A program made the translations under genes and the position numbers. Under the pieces are notes generated by a model. That model ran no database searches. It was given only the letters and a program-made list of their open reading frames with translations, and was not told the DNA's origin. DNA of 64,000 nucleotides from Haloplanus vescus (GTDB lineage: Archaea > Halobacteriota > Halobacteria > Halobacteriales > Haloferacaceae), in NCBI RefSeq assembly GCF_900107665.1, contig NZ_FNQT01000001.1, positions 1,094,398-1,158,397 of the forward strand, written 5' to 3'. Positions within the stretch are counted from its first letter, which is position 1; every line of letters starts with the position of its first letter. Below, piece after piece: positions 9,879-18,981 of this stretch.

Positions 9879-10403
9879 CTAAAACCCGAACGTCTCCGTC
9901 TCGGGCGTGCCGAGTTCCTCCGTGATGGCGTCGTGAATGTCGCTGACCGGCGGCGTGTCCCGAGTCGGGTCGAGCCAATGTTCGCCGAGCCAGCGGTAGC
10001 GGACGGTCAGGTCCGAATCGAGCAGGAAACAAGAGCGGCGCGAGCGACGCGAGACGCCGAGCGCCCGGTAGGTGACGCCGAAGGCGTCCGACACCGCGAG
10101 GTCGGGGTCGGCATAGAGCGGGAAACTCAGACCGAGATAGTCGATGAACCGCCTGTGGAGGCCAACGCTCGACTTGCTACACCCGACGACTTCGACGTGG
10201 TCGCCGCTGGTAAACCAGTCGAAATCGCGGAACGAACACCACTCGTCGATGCAGTCGGGGCTGAAATCGGCCGTGTAGAAGCTGAGCAACACCGGTCGGT
10301 CGGTCGTCAAATCTCCGAGAGGGACGTCTTCCACCGTCCCGTCCGGGCGAACGAGCGTGCCGCTCACGTTCGCCACGGTGTCGCCGACGGCTACCGGGTC
10401 CAT
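9879..10403 (-). CDS. peroxiredoxin/AhpC-TSA-like redoxin
   Basis: 174 residues from ATG 10403, preceded by a GGGGG ribosome-binding stretch. It has a thioredoxin-fold with [23 protein letters not shown], where the cysteine in the SPDC position would be the peroxidatic or equivalent residue, followed by a second cysteine in DEWC. Residues 1-30 ([18 protein letters not shown]) match the redoxin start. The usual PxxxTxxC motif is altered (FSPDC), so peroxidase activity is probable but not certain; a general redoxin is the alternative. It is predicted cytoplasmic. Confidence 0.75.
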   Translation of the reverse strand: MDPVAVGDTVANVSGTLVRPDGTVEDVPLGDLTTDRPVLLSFYTADFSPDCIDEWCSFRDFDWFTSGDHVEVVGCSKSSVGLHRRFIDYLGLSFPLYADPDLAVSDAFGVTYRALGVSRRSRRSCFLLDSDLTVRYRWLGEHWLDPTRDTPPVSDIHDAITEELGTPETETFGF

Positions 10404-10484
10404 AGAACCCCCTTTGCGGGGCGTCACCAAAACGGTTCGCCCCCGATTCGAAGCGCCTTTGCGCCCCTACCGCCACCAGACGGT

Positions 10485-11318
10485 ATGCGAGTCGGAGCAC
10501 ACGTCTCGATAGCAGGCGGCGTCGACAACGCCGTCGACAACGAGCGCGACGTCGGTGGCAACTGCGGACAGATTTTCACCCACTCTCCGCAGGTCTGGCA
10601 GAATCCGAACATCGGCGACGACGAGGCGTCAGCCTTCCGCGAGGGTACGGACGAACATCTGACGGGGCCGTGGGTGATTCACTCCTCGTATCTCGTCAAC
10701 CTCTGTACGCCCAAGGCGGACCTGCGCGAGAAGTCCGTCGACAGCATGCAACGCGAAGTCGACGCCGCCGCGAAACTCGGCATCGAATACGTAAACGTCC
10801 ACTTGGGCGCGCACACGGGTGCGGGCGTCGACGGCGGCCTCGACAACGCCGTGAGCGCTCTGGACGAGCTCGACATCCCCGACGGCGTGACGGTCCTCGT
10901 CGAGAGCGACGCGGGTAGCGGGACGAAACTCGGCGGCGACTTCGAACATCTGGCCACGGTGCTGGAAGAGAGCCGGCACGACCTCGGGGTTTGTATCGAC
11001 ACCGCCCACGCCTTCGCCGCGGGCTACGACCTCTCGACGCCCGCGGCCGTCGACAGCGCCGTCGACGAGTTCGACGACATCGTCGGCATCGAGAACCTCC
11101 ACTGCATCCACCTCAACGACTCGAAACACGCCTGCGGGACGAACAAGGACGAACACGCCCACATCGGCGAGGGGGAAATCGGCGTCGACGGCATGCGCCG
11201 CATCGTCTCCCATCCGGACCTGCGCGACCAGCCGTTCGTCCTCGAAACCCCCAACGAGGACGGCAAGGGCTTTGCGTGGAACATCGAACGCGTGCAGGAA
11301 CTTCACGACGAGGCGTAG
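10485..11318 (+). CDS. nfo: endonuclease IV (apurinic/apyrimidinic endonuclease)
   Basis: 277 residues from ATG 10485; the longer frame upstream is antisense to the redoxin and not coding. It opens with [17 protein letters not shown], the family's first signature, and carries [14 protein letters not shown] and HIGEGEIG, the metal-ligand signatures of the TIM-barrel endonuclease IV. It cleaves abasic sites in base-excision repair using three zinc ions; the His/Glu/Asp ligands are present. Length is normal. Confidence 0.95.
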   Translation: MRVGAHVSIAGGVDNAVDNERDVGGNCGQIFTHSPQVWQNPNIGDDEASAFREGTDEHLTGPWVIHSSYLVNLCTPKADLREKSVDSMQREVDAAAKLGIEYVNVHLGAHTGAGVDGGLDNAVSALDELDIPDGVTVLVESDAGSGTKLGGDFEHLATVLEESRHDLGVCIDTAHAFAAGYDLSTPAAVDSAVDEFDDIVGIENLHCIHLNDSKHACGTNKDEHAHIGEGEIGVDGMRRIVSHPDLRDQPFVLETPNEDGKGFAWNIERVQELHDEA

Positions 11319-11359
11319 TCCGCGCCGCTTTTGCCGCGACCGACCATATCGAGTAGTGA

Positions 11360-12601
11360 ATGAGCGACGGAGTCACGAGACGGGGCGCGCTCGCGGCCGG
11401 CGCGAGCGTCGTTGGCGGGCTGGTGGCGTCGGGGCGTGCCCGCGCCCAATCGGGAGCGGTAACGGTCGCCACGCGCAACTGCTATCTCGGTGCCGACCTC
11501 TTTCGCCTCCTCGCCGCGACGGCAACGGACGACCAGACGGTCGAGGCAGCCGTCAGCGACCTGCTACAGTCGGTCGACCGGAGTCAAGTGGCGGCGCGTC
11601 TCGACGGCGTCGCCACCGAACTCGGGCGGACGGAGCCGGCGCTGGTGGGGATTCAGGAGGCGCCGCTGATACGAACGGGCGAGCCGACGGCGGATACGAC
11701 GCCGACGGCGACGGACGTGCGCCACGACTTCCGGGAACGTCTGGCGACGGCACTCGACGACCGGGGCCTGCCCTACCGCGTCGTGAGCGCGGTGGAGACG
11801 ACGGACTTCCAGTTGCCGACGACGATAGACGGCGAGCGACGCGCGGTGCGACTGACCGACCGCGACCTGCTACTCGCTCACGAGCGCGCGTCGACGGCGG
11901 GCGTCACGACGGGGACGTTCGACGCCGCGGCCACGCTGGCAGACGACGGGCGTTCCATCTCGCTCGAACGCGGTTACGGCGTCGTCGACGCGACGGTCGG
12001 CGACCAGCGACTGACGTTCTGTAATACGCATCTCGAATCGGTGTCGGCGGAGACGCGTCTGCAACAAGCGGCGGAACTCGAATCGCTACTCGCCGAGCGG
12101 CGCGACCCGGTCGTCCTCGTCGGCGACCTCAACAGCAGCCCGGGTGACAGCGCCTACGACCGCCTCACGGAGACGTTTCGCGACGCCGCTTCAGGGGTCG
12201 GGAACACCTGCTGTCACCCCGCGGACCTCCGGAGCGACGCGGCGTCGCTCACGGAGCGCGTCGACCACGTGCTCGTCCGCGGCGCGCTTCGAGCGGGGAG
12301 CGCGGAGCGCGTCGGGGCCGACCCCGACAGCCGAATCGCCGTCGGGGGCGACCGCCTCTGGCCCTCCGACCACGCAGGCGTGGTGGCGACGCTGGCCGAA
12401 GGGACGCCGACGGCGACAGCGATGGACACAGCGACAGCGACGGACACGGCGACCAACTCCTCAACCTCGACCGCTGCATCGACCGAGCCACCGGCAGACA
12501 GCAATACGACGGCCGAGCTAGCCGGATTCGGGGGCGTCACGGGACTGGCCGCCGTCGTCGTCGCGGCGCTCGCGGCGCGCCGACGGGGCGAGGACGACTG
12601 A
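11360..12601 (+). CDS. exported endonuclease/exonuclease/phosphatase-family protein with C-terminal anchor
   Basis: 413 residues. N-terminus TRRGALAAGASVVGGLVASG is a Tat-type signal. Residues about 35-350 form an EEP (DNase I-like) fold, with VGIQEAP (metal Glu), FCNTHLES, VVLVGDLNSSPGDS and the terminal SDHAGV motif. A Thr/Ala-rich linker (about 350-385) precedes a hydrophobic segment and Arg-rich tail (GFGGVTGLAAVVVAAL then RRR), the tripartite plan of archaeosortase-processed proteins, although the usual PGF is replaced by GFGG. Substrate unknown: nucleic acid, phospholipid or inositol phosphate are possible. Confidence 0.82.
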   Translation: MSDGVTRRGALAAGASVVGGLVASGRARAQSGAVTVATRNCYLGADLFRLLAATATDDQTVEAAVSDLLQSVDRSQVAARLDGVATELGRTEPALVGIQEAPLIRTGEPTADTTPTATDVRHDFRERLATALDDRGLPYRVVSAVETTDFQLPTTIDGERRAVRLTDRDLLLAHERASTAGVTTGTFDAAATLADDGRSISLERGYGVVDATVGDQRLTFCNTHLESVSAETRLQQAAELESLLAERRDPVVLVGDLNSSPGDSAYDRLTETFRDAASGVGNTCCHPADLRSDAASLTERVDHVLVRGALRAGSAERVGADPDSRIAVGGDRLWPSDHAGVVATLAEGTPTATAMDTATATDTATNSSTSTAASTEPPADSNTTAELAGFGGVTGLAAVVVAALAARRRGEDD

Positions 12602-12631
12602 TTTTTGGCACGCGGTCGGATACAGGGGGCC

Positions 12632-13432
12632 GTGCGCAACTTCTCGGCGGAGTACCTCAGGCGGACGCGCGCGGGCCTGTGGTCGTCGCGGGCGGCCCTC
12701 GAAGACCTGCGGTTAGCGTCGCGTGACCGCGTCCTCGACGTGGGGTGTGGGACGGGCGAGTTCACGCGCGTCCTCGACGAAGAGACGCCAGGGACCGTCC
12801 TCGGCGTCGACGCCGACCCCGAACTCGTCCGCGTCGCCCGCGAGGAGACAGACCTTCCCGTCGCCGTCGGCGACGCCCTGCGTCTTCCCCTTCGAGAGGA
12901 CGGTGCCGACCTCGTGACCTGTCAGGCGGTCCTCGTCAACCTGCCCGACCCGGTCGCGGCGCTCCAGGAGTTCCGCCGCGTCGCGAGCGACGCCGTCGCC
13001 GCCGTCGAACCGAACAATGCGGACGTGGCGGTCGAATCGACGGTCGACCGCGAAGCCGAACTCGACCGCCGGGTTCGGGACGCGTACCTGTCGGGCGTCG
13101 AAACGGATGTGGCTCCCGGCGAGCGTCTGGAAGCCGCATTCGAGCGAGCGGGCCTCGTCGACGTCTCGACTCGGCGCCACTACCACCGGAAGGTAATCGA
13201 ACCGCCGTACAGCGAGGCCGACCTGCGGGACGCGACGCGAAAGGCGACGGGCGCGGGACTGGCAGACCACGAGACAGAGCTCCGGCGAGCGGTCGGCGAC
13301 GAGTACGACGACCTGCGGGCCGCGTGGCGCGAGATGGGGCGCGACGTCGTCGAAGCGATGCGAGCGGAGACGTACCGCCGGGCCGAGGTGGTCCCCTTCG
13401 ACGTCATCGTCGGACGCGTGCCCGAGGCTTGA
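12632..13432 (+). CDS. class I SAM-dependent methyltransferase
   Basis: 266 residues from GTG 12632, chosen because a GGGGG ribosome-binding stretch precedes it; a TTG at 12605 is the alternative. The Rossmann methyltransferase motif I VLDVGCGTGEFTR (about 35-47), the acidic motif II LGVDADPELV and DLVTCQAVLVNLPDP are visible. The target is unknown. It lies 30 bases after the EEP gene and may be co-transcribed. Confidence 0.85.
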   Translation: MRNFSAEYLRRTRAGLWSSRAALEDLRLASRDRVLDVGCGTGEFTRVLDEETPGTVLGVDADPELVRVAREETDLPVAVGDALRLPLREDGADLVTCQAVLVNLPDPVAALQEFRRVASDAVAAVEPNNADVAVESTVDREAELDRRVRDAYLSGVETDVAPGERLEAAFERAGLVDVSTRRHYHRKVIEPPYSEADLRDATRKATGAGLADHETELRRAVGDEYDDLRAAWREMGRDVVEAMRAETYRRAEVVPFDVIVGRVPEA

Positions 13433-13474
13433 AATGCGGAGGCGCGGCCACCCGGCCCGTGACCTGACCGTCGC

Positions 13475-13514
13475 CGCGGGGCGGGCCGCAGTCGCGTGAC
13501 GCCACCGCCCCGCG
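13475..13514. repeat. GC-rich hairpin between convergent genes
   Basis: A perfect 10-base inverted repeat CGCGGGGCGG (13475-13484) and its complement (13505-13514) with a 20-base loop. It lies in the 109-base space between the convergent methyltransferase and the next leftward gene. A transcription barrier role is possible; with DNA this GC-rich, chance is not excluded. Confidence 0.3.
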
Positions 13515-13541
13515 AGCCACCGCCGGCGTCACCTGTTCGCT

Positions 13542-14204
13542 CTATACTACGTCGCCCCGCACCGTCCGCCCCGTCGCTTCGGCGCGACGCTCGCGCATCA
13601 CGTCCGCCGCCTCGGTCGCGGTGTCCTCGTCCAGCCCCAGCATCTCCAACGCGCCCGTGAGCGTCGGGAAGGCAAGTTCGCCGTCGCGGAGCTTGTCCAT
13701 CGCGTCGTCGTCGCGTTGCCCCTCCGCCCACAGACAGACGCCGCGGGGGTCGAGAATCTCGTCGTACGCCTCCCGCGCCATCGCACCACGGAGGCGCTGG
13801 GTGACGTTGTCGGAGAAGGAGGCGTTACACACCTCGAGGTGGACGGGTTCGTCGTCGTCGAGGAGGTGGGCGGCCAGACACTGCTCCGGCGCGACGTGAC
13901 CGTTCTCGTTCGCGCGCAGGTGTTCGGGGTGGGCCGCCGCCCACTCAGCGTCGACGGTCTTGCCGACGCCTGCGACGCCGTAGCGCTCCTCGAACTCGGC
14001 GCCGCGGTCGGTGTCACCGCGCATGTGGAGGTCCTTCGTGACGTACACGTCGAGGCGGTCGATCGGGTCGAGGCCGAGCGCAACGTCGCCGTAGACCCAC
14101 ACTTCGCGGATGGGAACGGGGAGAAGCGACGTCTCGTCGGTCGCCGCGCGTTCGACGAGGTCGACGATATCGGCGGCACGGTCCAACGCAGCGTCTCTAT
14201 CCAT
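13542..14204 (-). CDS. conserved haloarchaeal protein of unknown function
   Basis: 220 residues from ATG 14204. It is soluble and acidic, with no recognisable enzyme motif. The central part (REVWVYGDVALGLDPIDRLD, YVTKDLHMRGD) resembles a nucleotidyltransferase-like fold turn but lacks a clear catalytic GS/DxD signature. C-terminus contains a helical TGALEMLGLDEDTATEAAD segment. It is divergent from ncsA with a 78-base gap that contains no clear TATA. I do not assign a function. Confidence 0.75.
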   Translation of the reverse strand: MDRDAALDRAADIVDLVERAATDETSLLPVPIREVWVYGDVALGLDPIDRLDVYVTKDLHMRGDTDRGAEFEERYGVAGVGKTVDAEWAAAHPEHLRANENGHVAPEQCLAAHLLDDDEPVHLEVCNASFSDNVTQRLRGAMAREAYDEILDPRGVCLWAEGQRDDDAMDKLRDGELAFPTLTGALEMLGLDEDTATEAADVMRERRAEATGRTVRGDVV

Positions 14205-14282
14205 CACTCCGCTTTGCCGCTCGTCGCACAAAGCGGTTGTCCAACGAAACCGTGATACGGCCCGCCCGGCAAGGGGGCGCCG

Positions 14283-15248
14283 ATGGAGTGCGACAAGTGT
14301 GGCCGCGACGCCGTGATGCACGCGGCCTACTCGGGGGCGCATCTCTGCGACGAACACTTCCGCGCCTCGGTCGAGAAACGCGTGCGCCGTCGGGTCCGAG
14401 AAGACGGACTGCTGTCGCCCGACGCCACGCCCGACGACCCCGAAACGTGGGTCATTGGCCTCTCGGGCGGCAAGGACAGCGTTGTCCTCACCCACATCCT
14501 CGACGAGACGTTCGGGCGCGACCCACGGGTCGAACTGGTCGCGCTCTCGATTCACGAGGGTATCGAGGGCTACCGCGACGAGAGCCTCGACGCCTGTCGC
14601 GAACTGACCGAGAGCCTCGACCTCCGACACGAGGTGGTGTCGTACGCCGACGAACTCGGGGTGCAGATGGACGACGTCGTCGAGAAAGACCCCGAAAACA
14701 TGGCCGCCTGTGCCTACTGTGGCGTGTTCCGCCGCGACCTGCTGGAGTCGTACGCCGAGGAGTTGGAGGCCGACAAACTCCTCATGGGACACAACCTCGA
14801 CGACGAAGCGCAGACGGCGCTCATGAACTTCTTCGAGGGCGACCTGAAGCAGATGGCCAAACACTTCGACGCGAGTCTCGGTCCCTTCGACCGCCGCGCC
14901 GAGAGTGCCCACTTCGTGCCACGGGCCAAACCCCTGCGTGACGTGCCGGAAAAGGAGGTGGCGCTGTACGCCCACCTGTCCGACCTCCCGGCTCACATCA
15001 CGGAGTGTCCCCACGCCAGCGAAGCGTATCGGGGCGAGATTCAACAGCTGCTCCTCGAGATGGAGGAACAGCATCCGGGGACGCGTCACTCGATTATGGC
15101 TGGCTACGAAGAACTCGCGGAACTGGCCGCCCAGCGCTACCGCGACGACGACACGAGAGACCTCGGCGAATGCGAGCGCTGTGGGTCGAGCACGGGCGGT
15201 CGCATCTGCCGAAAGTGTCGCCTAGTCGAATCTATCGAAGCGGTGTAA
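14283..15248 (+). CDS. ncsA: tRNA 2-thiolation protein NcsA (PP-loop ATPase)
   Basis: 321 residues. N-terminal zinc finger CDKCGRDAVMH...CDEH (residues 3-22), PP-loop SGGKDSVVLTHIL (about 60-72) for adenylation, CAYCGVFRR and GHNLDDEAQT, and a C-terminal zinc ribbon CERCGSSTGGRICRKC. This is the TtcA/Ncs6 family that thiolates the wobble uridine of tRNAs for Lys, Glu and Gln; in haloarchaea it works with SAMP2. All catalytic cysteines appear present and the length is typical. Confidence 0.93.
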   Translation: MECDKCGRDAVMHAAYSGAHLCDEHFRASVEKRVRRRVREDGLLSPDATPDDPETWVIGLSGGKDSVVLTHILDETFGRDPRVELVALSIHEGIEGYRDESLDACRELTESLDLRHEVVSYADELGVQMDDVVEKDPENMAACAYCGVFRRDLLESYAEELEADKLLMGHNLDDEAQTALMNFFEGDLKQMAKHFDASLGPFDRRAESAHFVPRAKPLRDVPEKEVALYAHLSDLPAHITECPHASEAYRGEIQQLLLEMEEQHPGTRHSIMAGYEELAELAAQRYRDDDTRDLGECERCGSSTGGRICRKCRLVESIEAV

Positions 15249-15280
15249 GACACGCGAGAACGGAAAAGCAGCGGTCGCGG

Positions 15281-16450
15281 TTACCGGATCACGTCGACGC
15301 CGTTGCGCTGGTCGACCTGATCGCGGCCGCCGTCGGACCAAGACGCCTGGTCCTGACCGACGTTCTCGCTCGCGTCGAATTCCGAAACGTCCTCGCCGTT
15401 GAGGCTCTTTCGGGACTTCTCGGCCTGTCGCTGCGTCGACGGGCCGAGCACCTGCGCGCTCTGAACGCCCGTCATGATCGCCATGACGCGGACCTTGCCC
15501 TTGTACTCCTCCTGGATGCGGGCGCCCCAGATGACGTTGGCGCTCGCCTCCAGTCGTTCGGTGATGTTGTTGGCGATGCCCTCGGCCTCTTTCAGCGTGA
15601 GGTCGGGACCGCCGGTGATGTGGACCAGCCCGCCGGACGCGCCGCGGTAGTCGACGTCCAACAGCGGGTGGTTCATCGCGTCGCTCACCACTTCTTGGGT
15701 CTTGTTCTTGTCCTGCGTCTCGCCGACGAGCATCACCGCGACGCCGCCCTGGTTCATGATCGTGGACATGTCGGCGTAGTCCAGATTGATGAGCGAGGGC
15801 TGGGTGATGGTCTCGGAGATGCCCTTGACCGTCTCGGCGATGATCTGGTCCATCACGGAGAAGGCCTTGCCGATGGGCAGGTTGGGCACGTAGTCAAGCA
15901 GGCGGTTGTTGTCGAGGACGATGATCGAGTCGGCTTCGCCGCGAAGCTTCTCGAGTCCCTCCTCGGCCTTGACGGTGCGGGCGCGCTCGACGTTGAACGG
16001 CGTCGACACCATGCCGACGACGATGGCGCCCTGTTCTTTCGCGATCTTGGAGACGACGGGGGCGGCACCGGTGCCGGTCCCGCCACCCATACCGGCCGTG
16101 ACGAAGACGAGGTCGGCCTCGCCGAGGACTTCCTTGATAGTCCCCTGGGCCATCTCGGTCGCTCGCTCACCCATCGAGGGGTCGCCACCGGCGCCCAGCC
16201 CCTGCGTGAGCGACTTGCCGACGAGGATTTTCGTGTCGGCTTCGATCATCTTCAGGTGCTGTTTGTCGGTGTTGATAGCGACCGTCTCGGCGCCGTCGAC
16301 GCCGATGTTGTACAGGCGGTTGACGGTGTTGTTACCGGCGCCGCCAGCACCGACGATGACGATGCGCGGATTGCCGAACTCGTCGTCGTCATCCGCGCTG
16401 CGATCCTCCCGCTCCTCGTGCTTCATGGCCTCGTCGATGAACCCATCCAT
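15281..16450 (-). CDS. ftsZ2: cell division protein FtsZ2
   Basis: 389 residues. Tubulin-like GTPase with [18 protein letters not shown] (about 34-51), the GTP-binding GGGTGTG (122-128) and the synergy loop NLDYAD. The short acidic N-terminus before the fold and the C-terminal [10 protein letters not shown] region match the archaeal FtsZ2 type rather than FtsZ1 or CetZ. FtsZ2 builds the constricting division ring. It starts two bases after the cdrS stop, an arrangement conserved in haloarchaea. Confidence 0.96.
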   Translation of the reverse strand: MDGFIDEAMKHEEREDRSADDDDEFGNPRIVIVGAGGAGNNTVNRLYNIGVDGAETVAINTDKQHLKMIEADTKILVGKSLTQGLGAGGDPSMGERATEMAQGTIKEVLGEADLVFVTAGMGGGTGTGAAPVVSKIAKEQGAIVVGMVSTPFNVERARTVKAEEGLEKLRGEADSIIVLDNNRLLDYVPNLPIGKAFSVMDQIIAETVKGISETITQPSLINLDYADMSTIMNQGGVAVMLVGETQDKNKTQEVVSDAMNHPLLDVDYRGASGGLVHITGGPDLTLKEAEGIANNITERLEASANVIWGARIQEEYKGKVRVMAIMTGVQSAQVLGPSTQRQAEKSRKSLNGEDVSEFDASENVGQDQASWSDGGRDQVDQRNGVDVIR

Positions 16451-16452
16451 GG

Positions 16453-16629
16453 TTACACCTTGGCCCAGCTGCGGCTACGGTTGTCGTCACGGGACTCGCT
16501 CTGTTCGTTGAGCATCTCGCGGACTGCCGAACGGATGGCCTCACTTCGATTCGGGAACTCGCCCGTTTCGACCATCTGTTCGACCTCCTCGATCTGCTGC
16601 TTCGGAATTCGTAGTGTCACACGCTCCAT
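16453..16629 (-). CDS. cdrS: ribbon-helix-helix regulator CdrS
   Basis: 58 residues from ATG 16629. [19 protein letters not shown] forms the ribbon and first helix, and [16 protein letters not shown] the second helix of an RHH dimer. Its position immediately before ftsZ2 is the known haloarchaeal cdrS-ftsZ2 arrangement, where CdrS acts as a small cell-division transcription regulator. The long leader (about 120 bases from the predicted TATA) contains GTAAGAC elements. Confidence 0.93.
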   Translation of the reverse strand: MERVTLRIPKQQIEEVEQMVETGEFPNRSEAIRSAVREMLNEQSESRDDNRSRSWAKV

Positions 16630-16732
16630 TGTTGCATTCCCCCGGTAAGACGGCGCGGGGCATTGCCCCATCTCGTGTCTCCAGGCCTGAGCCGGCCGGC
16701 AGCGGCGGTATCGCCGTGCGGCCAGTCGCCCT

Positions 16733-16750
16733 GTAAGACGACCGTCTTAC
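16733..16750. promoter_or_regulatory. palindromic operator candidate in the cdrS-ftsZ2 promoter
   Basis: GTAAGAC-GACC-GTCTTAC is a perfect 7+4+7 inverted repeat. Reading leftward, it begins about 3 bases after the transcription start expected from the TATA box at 16776-16783. Additional single GTAAGAC half-sites occur at 16645-16651 and 16796-16802, flanking the promoter. Ribbon-helix-helix proteins bind such short palindromes, so CdrS or CdrL are natural candidates. Seen directly; binding is inferred. Confidence 0.55.
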
Positions 16751-16775
16751 GCGGAAGTACCAAGCAACCAATACC

Positions 16776-16783
16776 TTATAAAA
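16776..16783 (-). promoter_or_regulatory. TATA box of cdrS-ftsZ2
   Basis: The minus strand reads TTTTATAA in the 190-base space between cdrS and cdrL. A perfect 10-base palindrome AACGGCCGTT (16786-16795) lies just upstream where a BRE would be. Transcription would start near 16753, giving a leader of about 120 bases, unusually long for haloarchaea. Confidence 0.55.
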
Positions 16784-16819
16784 CTAACGGCCGTTGTAAG
16801 ACAAACAGGCGAGTGACGC

Positions 16820-17326
16820 TTACGATTTGTCGAGTACGTCCGCCGCTGGCGTCCGACGCCCACAGCCTGGACAGAACGCCCAGTCGGAACGAATTTCGTC
16901 GCCACAGTCGCAGAACACCCGACGTGTGCCCTTCTCGCCGCAGTTGGGACAGTAAACGTGGCCGCTCGACAGTGTCTCGCCACACTGCGAGCACGTGTTA
17001 CGCGACTGGGACTGACCTCGGGGTTCCTCGCGGTCCGTCTTACGCGCCGACGGTTCGGCGCCACGGTCAACGGAGACGTCCGACGGCGTGGCCGTCTCAC
17101 CGTCGATAGTGACGTTTACGTTGATATCGGGTGGGTCGCGGGGCGCAAACGCGTGCTCTGCGAGCAGCGCTTCGAGACGACCCACGCCGTCGTCGCCGGA
17201 TTCCTCACGCTCCGCGTCGTCGAGGTACGTGCGCAACGCTTCGCGCATCACCTCGCTTTTCGAGGCGTCGAACGCCTCGAGGCGCTCGACGAGATCGTCG
17301 TCGGCGCGGAACGTGATTTTACTCAT
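16820..17326 (-). CDS. cdrL: CdrL-like ribbon-helix-helix protein with zinc ribbons
   Basis: 168 residues. N-terminal RHH domain (MSKITFRADDDLVERLEAFD and SKSEVMREALRTYL, residues 1-40), a linker, and a C-terminal zinc-ribbon pair with CSQCGETLSSGHVYCPNCG and CDCGDEIRSDWAFCPGCG (about 110-155). This RHH plus zinc-ribbon plan one gene upstream of cdrS-ftsZ2 matches the haloarchaeal regulator CdrL, which controls the cdrS-ftsZ2 promoter. A TATA-like element near 17350-17356 would give a nearly leaderless transcript. Confidence 0.85.
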   Translation of the reverse strand: MSKITFRADDDLVERLEAFDASKSEVMREALRTYLDDAEREESGDDGVGRLEALLAEHAFAPRDPPDINVNVTIDGETATPSDVSVDRGAEPSARKTDREEPRGQSQSRNTCSQCGETLSSGHVYCPNCGEKGTRRVFCDCGDEIRSDWAFCPGCGRRTPAADVLDKS

Positions 17327-17375
17327 TGATACTTGGTGACGGTCCCCGGTTATTTCAAACCTTCGCGAGTGTCAG

Positions 17376-17399
17376 ACGCCTGTCTGTCACTCAGCCGAC
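17376..17399. repeat. first copy of a shared motif in the cobamide cluster
   Basis: ACGCCTGTCT, 7 bases, AGCCGAC lies in the 126-base space ahead of the HAD-cbiB operon. The same two blocks with an 8-base spacer recur at 20300-20324 ahead of cobD. The first block is the loop and right arm of a CAGAC-GCCT-GTCTG hairpin. It could be an RNA or DNA regulatory element; no B12-box was recognised. Confidence 0.35.
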
Positions 17400-17452
17400 G
17401 AGCGGTCGGACCGCGACGGTCAAGTAGCTCCGTTCCAACCATTCGGAAACCC

Positions 17453-18088
17453 GTGCCCGTGTCGTTCGACCTCTTCGGAACGCTCGTGACAGCGGCGATG
17501 CCGTCCGACCCGGCCGCCACCGTCGCCGACGAGCTGCGGGCGCGCGACGTCGCCGTCCCCGACGACTGGGCGACGGCCTACGCGACGCCACATCTGGACG
17601 TGCCACGGCACACCGAAGTTCCGCTCCCGGCCCACGTCGCCGCAGCGCTCCGGAGCCGCGACGTGGACGCCCCCGACGGCGTCGTCAGACGCGCCGTCGT
17701 CGCCGCCTTCGACCCCGACGTATCCCGTCGGCCCGGCGTCGACATCGCCCTCGACGCCGCGCGCTCGCACGGCCCCGTCGGCCTGTGTTCGAACTGTAGC
17801 GTCCCCGAACTCGTCTCGCGAACGCTCGTCCGCGCGGACCTCCGGGACGCGTTCGACGCCGTCGTCACGAGCGCCGCCTGCGGGTTCCGCAAGCCCCACC
17901 CGCGCCCCTTCGAGACGCTCGCGACCGAACTCGGGAGCGACGCCACCGAGCTGATTCACGTCGGCGACAACGCCGACGCCGACGGCGGCGTGAGAGACGT
18001 CGGCGGCCGGTTCGTCGACCTCACCACTACGTCGCTTGCCGACCTCGACGCCGAACTCCCGGCCGGAGGCGACGACCCGTGTCGCTGA
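17453..18088 (+). CDS. HAD-superfamily hydrolase, first gene of the cobamide operon
   Basis: 211 residues from GTG 17453. HAD motif I is SFDLFGTLV near the N-terminus (nucleophile Asp 6); motif II SNCSVPE, the Lys in FRKPHP (motif III) and motif IV GDNADADGG follow. Position +2 after the nucleophile is Phe rather than the general-acid Asp of ordinary phosphatases. Its stop overlaps the cbiB start, so it belongs to the cobamide operon; a role in removing the alpha-ribazole 5'-phosphate is a reasonable inference because no other phosphatase for that step is in the cluster. Confidence 0.85.
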   Translation: MPVSFDLFGTLVTAAMPSDPAATVADELRARDVAVPDDWATAYATPHLDVPRHTEVPLPAHVAAALRSRDVDAPDGVVRRAVVAAFDPDVSRRPGVDIALDAARSHGPVGLCSNCSVPELVSRTLVRADLRDAFDAVVTSAACGFRKPHPRPFETLATELGSDATELIHVGDNADADGGVRDVGGRFVDLTTTSLADLDAELPAGGDDPCR

Positions 18089-18981
18089 TGGCGGCCGGCA
18101 GCGTCGCGCTCGCGGCGGGACTCGACCGCCTCGTCGCCGAACCGCCCGCAGCACTCCATCCCGTCGCGTGGCTGGGGCGGGCGCTCGGCCCGTTCGACCG
18201 CGAGTGGCGACACCCCCGACTCGCGGGCGCCGCAGTGGCGCTTGCCGTCCCCCTGTTCGTCGCCGCCGCCGCCGCCGCCGTCGTGACGCTGGGCGCTCGA
18301 CTCGACCCCCGCATCGGCGCCGTCATCGCCGGTCTGGGCTGTTTCGCCGCCACCAGTCGGCGGATGCTGCTCGACGAGGCGCGTGCCGTCGTCGCCGCCA
18401 GCGATACCGACCTCTCCGCGGCCCGAACGCGGCTACGAGCGCTCGCCGGCCGCGACGCGACCGACCTCGACGCCGGCGAGGTGCGGAGCGCCGCCGTCGA
18501 GAGCGCCGCCGAGAACCTGAGCGACGGCCTCGTCGCCCCACTCGCTGGCTTTGCCCTCTTCGCACCCATCTCCCTCCCCGCGGCGGCGGGGGCCGCGGCG
18601 TGGGTCAAGGCCGTCAACACGCTCGATTCGACGTTCGGCTATCGCTCGATACCGATGGGCTGGGCGCCCGCACGCCTCGACGATATCGTGATGTGGGTGC
18701 CCGCGCGCGTGAGCGCCGCCCTCCTCGCCGTCGTCGCGGGGCGCCCCGCCGCGCTCCGGGAGGCGCGGTCGTTCGCCCGTCGGCCCGCGTCGCCGAACGC
18801 CGGGTGGCCGATGGCGACCCTCGCCGTCGTCCTCGGCGTCCGCCTGACCAAGCACGGCGCGTACGACCTGCGCCCGTCGGCGTCGCATCCGACGCCCGCC
18901 GAGGCCGAACGCGGCGTCGCCGTCGTCTCCCGGGCCGGGTGGCTGGCCTTCGGACTGACGGGGGTGGTCGCGCTGTGCTGA
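18079..18981 (+). CDS. cbiB: adenosylcobinamide-phosphate synthase CbiB
   Basis: 300 residues from GTG 18079, or 297 from ATG 18088, the latter overlapping the preceding stop as TGATG. Membrane protein with hydrophobic stretches near AAVALAVPLFVAAAAAAVV and the conserved cores AAVESAAENLSDGLVAPL and VKAVNTLDSTFGY of the CbiB/CobD family. It joins aminopropanol phosphate to cobyric acid in the membrane. The downstream cobS start lies inside its last codons. Confidence 0.93.
   Translation: MSLMAAGSVALAAGLDRLVAEPPAALHPVAWLGRALGPFDREWRHPRLAGAAVALAVPLFVAAAAAAVVTLGARLDPRIGAVIAGLGCFAATSRRMLLDEARAVVAASDTDLSAARTRLRALAGRDATDLDAGEVRSAAVESAAENLSDGLVAPLAGFALFAPISLPAAAGAAAWVKAVNTLDSTFGYRSIPMGWAPARLDDIVMWVPARVSAALLAVVAGRPAALREARSFARRPASPNAGWPMATLAVVLGVRLTKHGAYDLRPSASHPTPAEAERGVAVVSRAGWLAFGLTGVVALC

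Noticed and set aside
13542-15089. 515-codon minus frame covering the ncsA region
   Set aside because: Only its last 220 codons (from 14204) have a haloarchaeal protein character; the upstream part is antisense to ncsA.
17340-17460. Cobalamin riboswitch ahead of the cobamide operon
   Set aside because: No B12-box or the conserved core of the adenosylcobalamin riboswitch is visible; only the shorter two-block motif was found.
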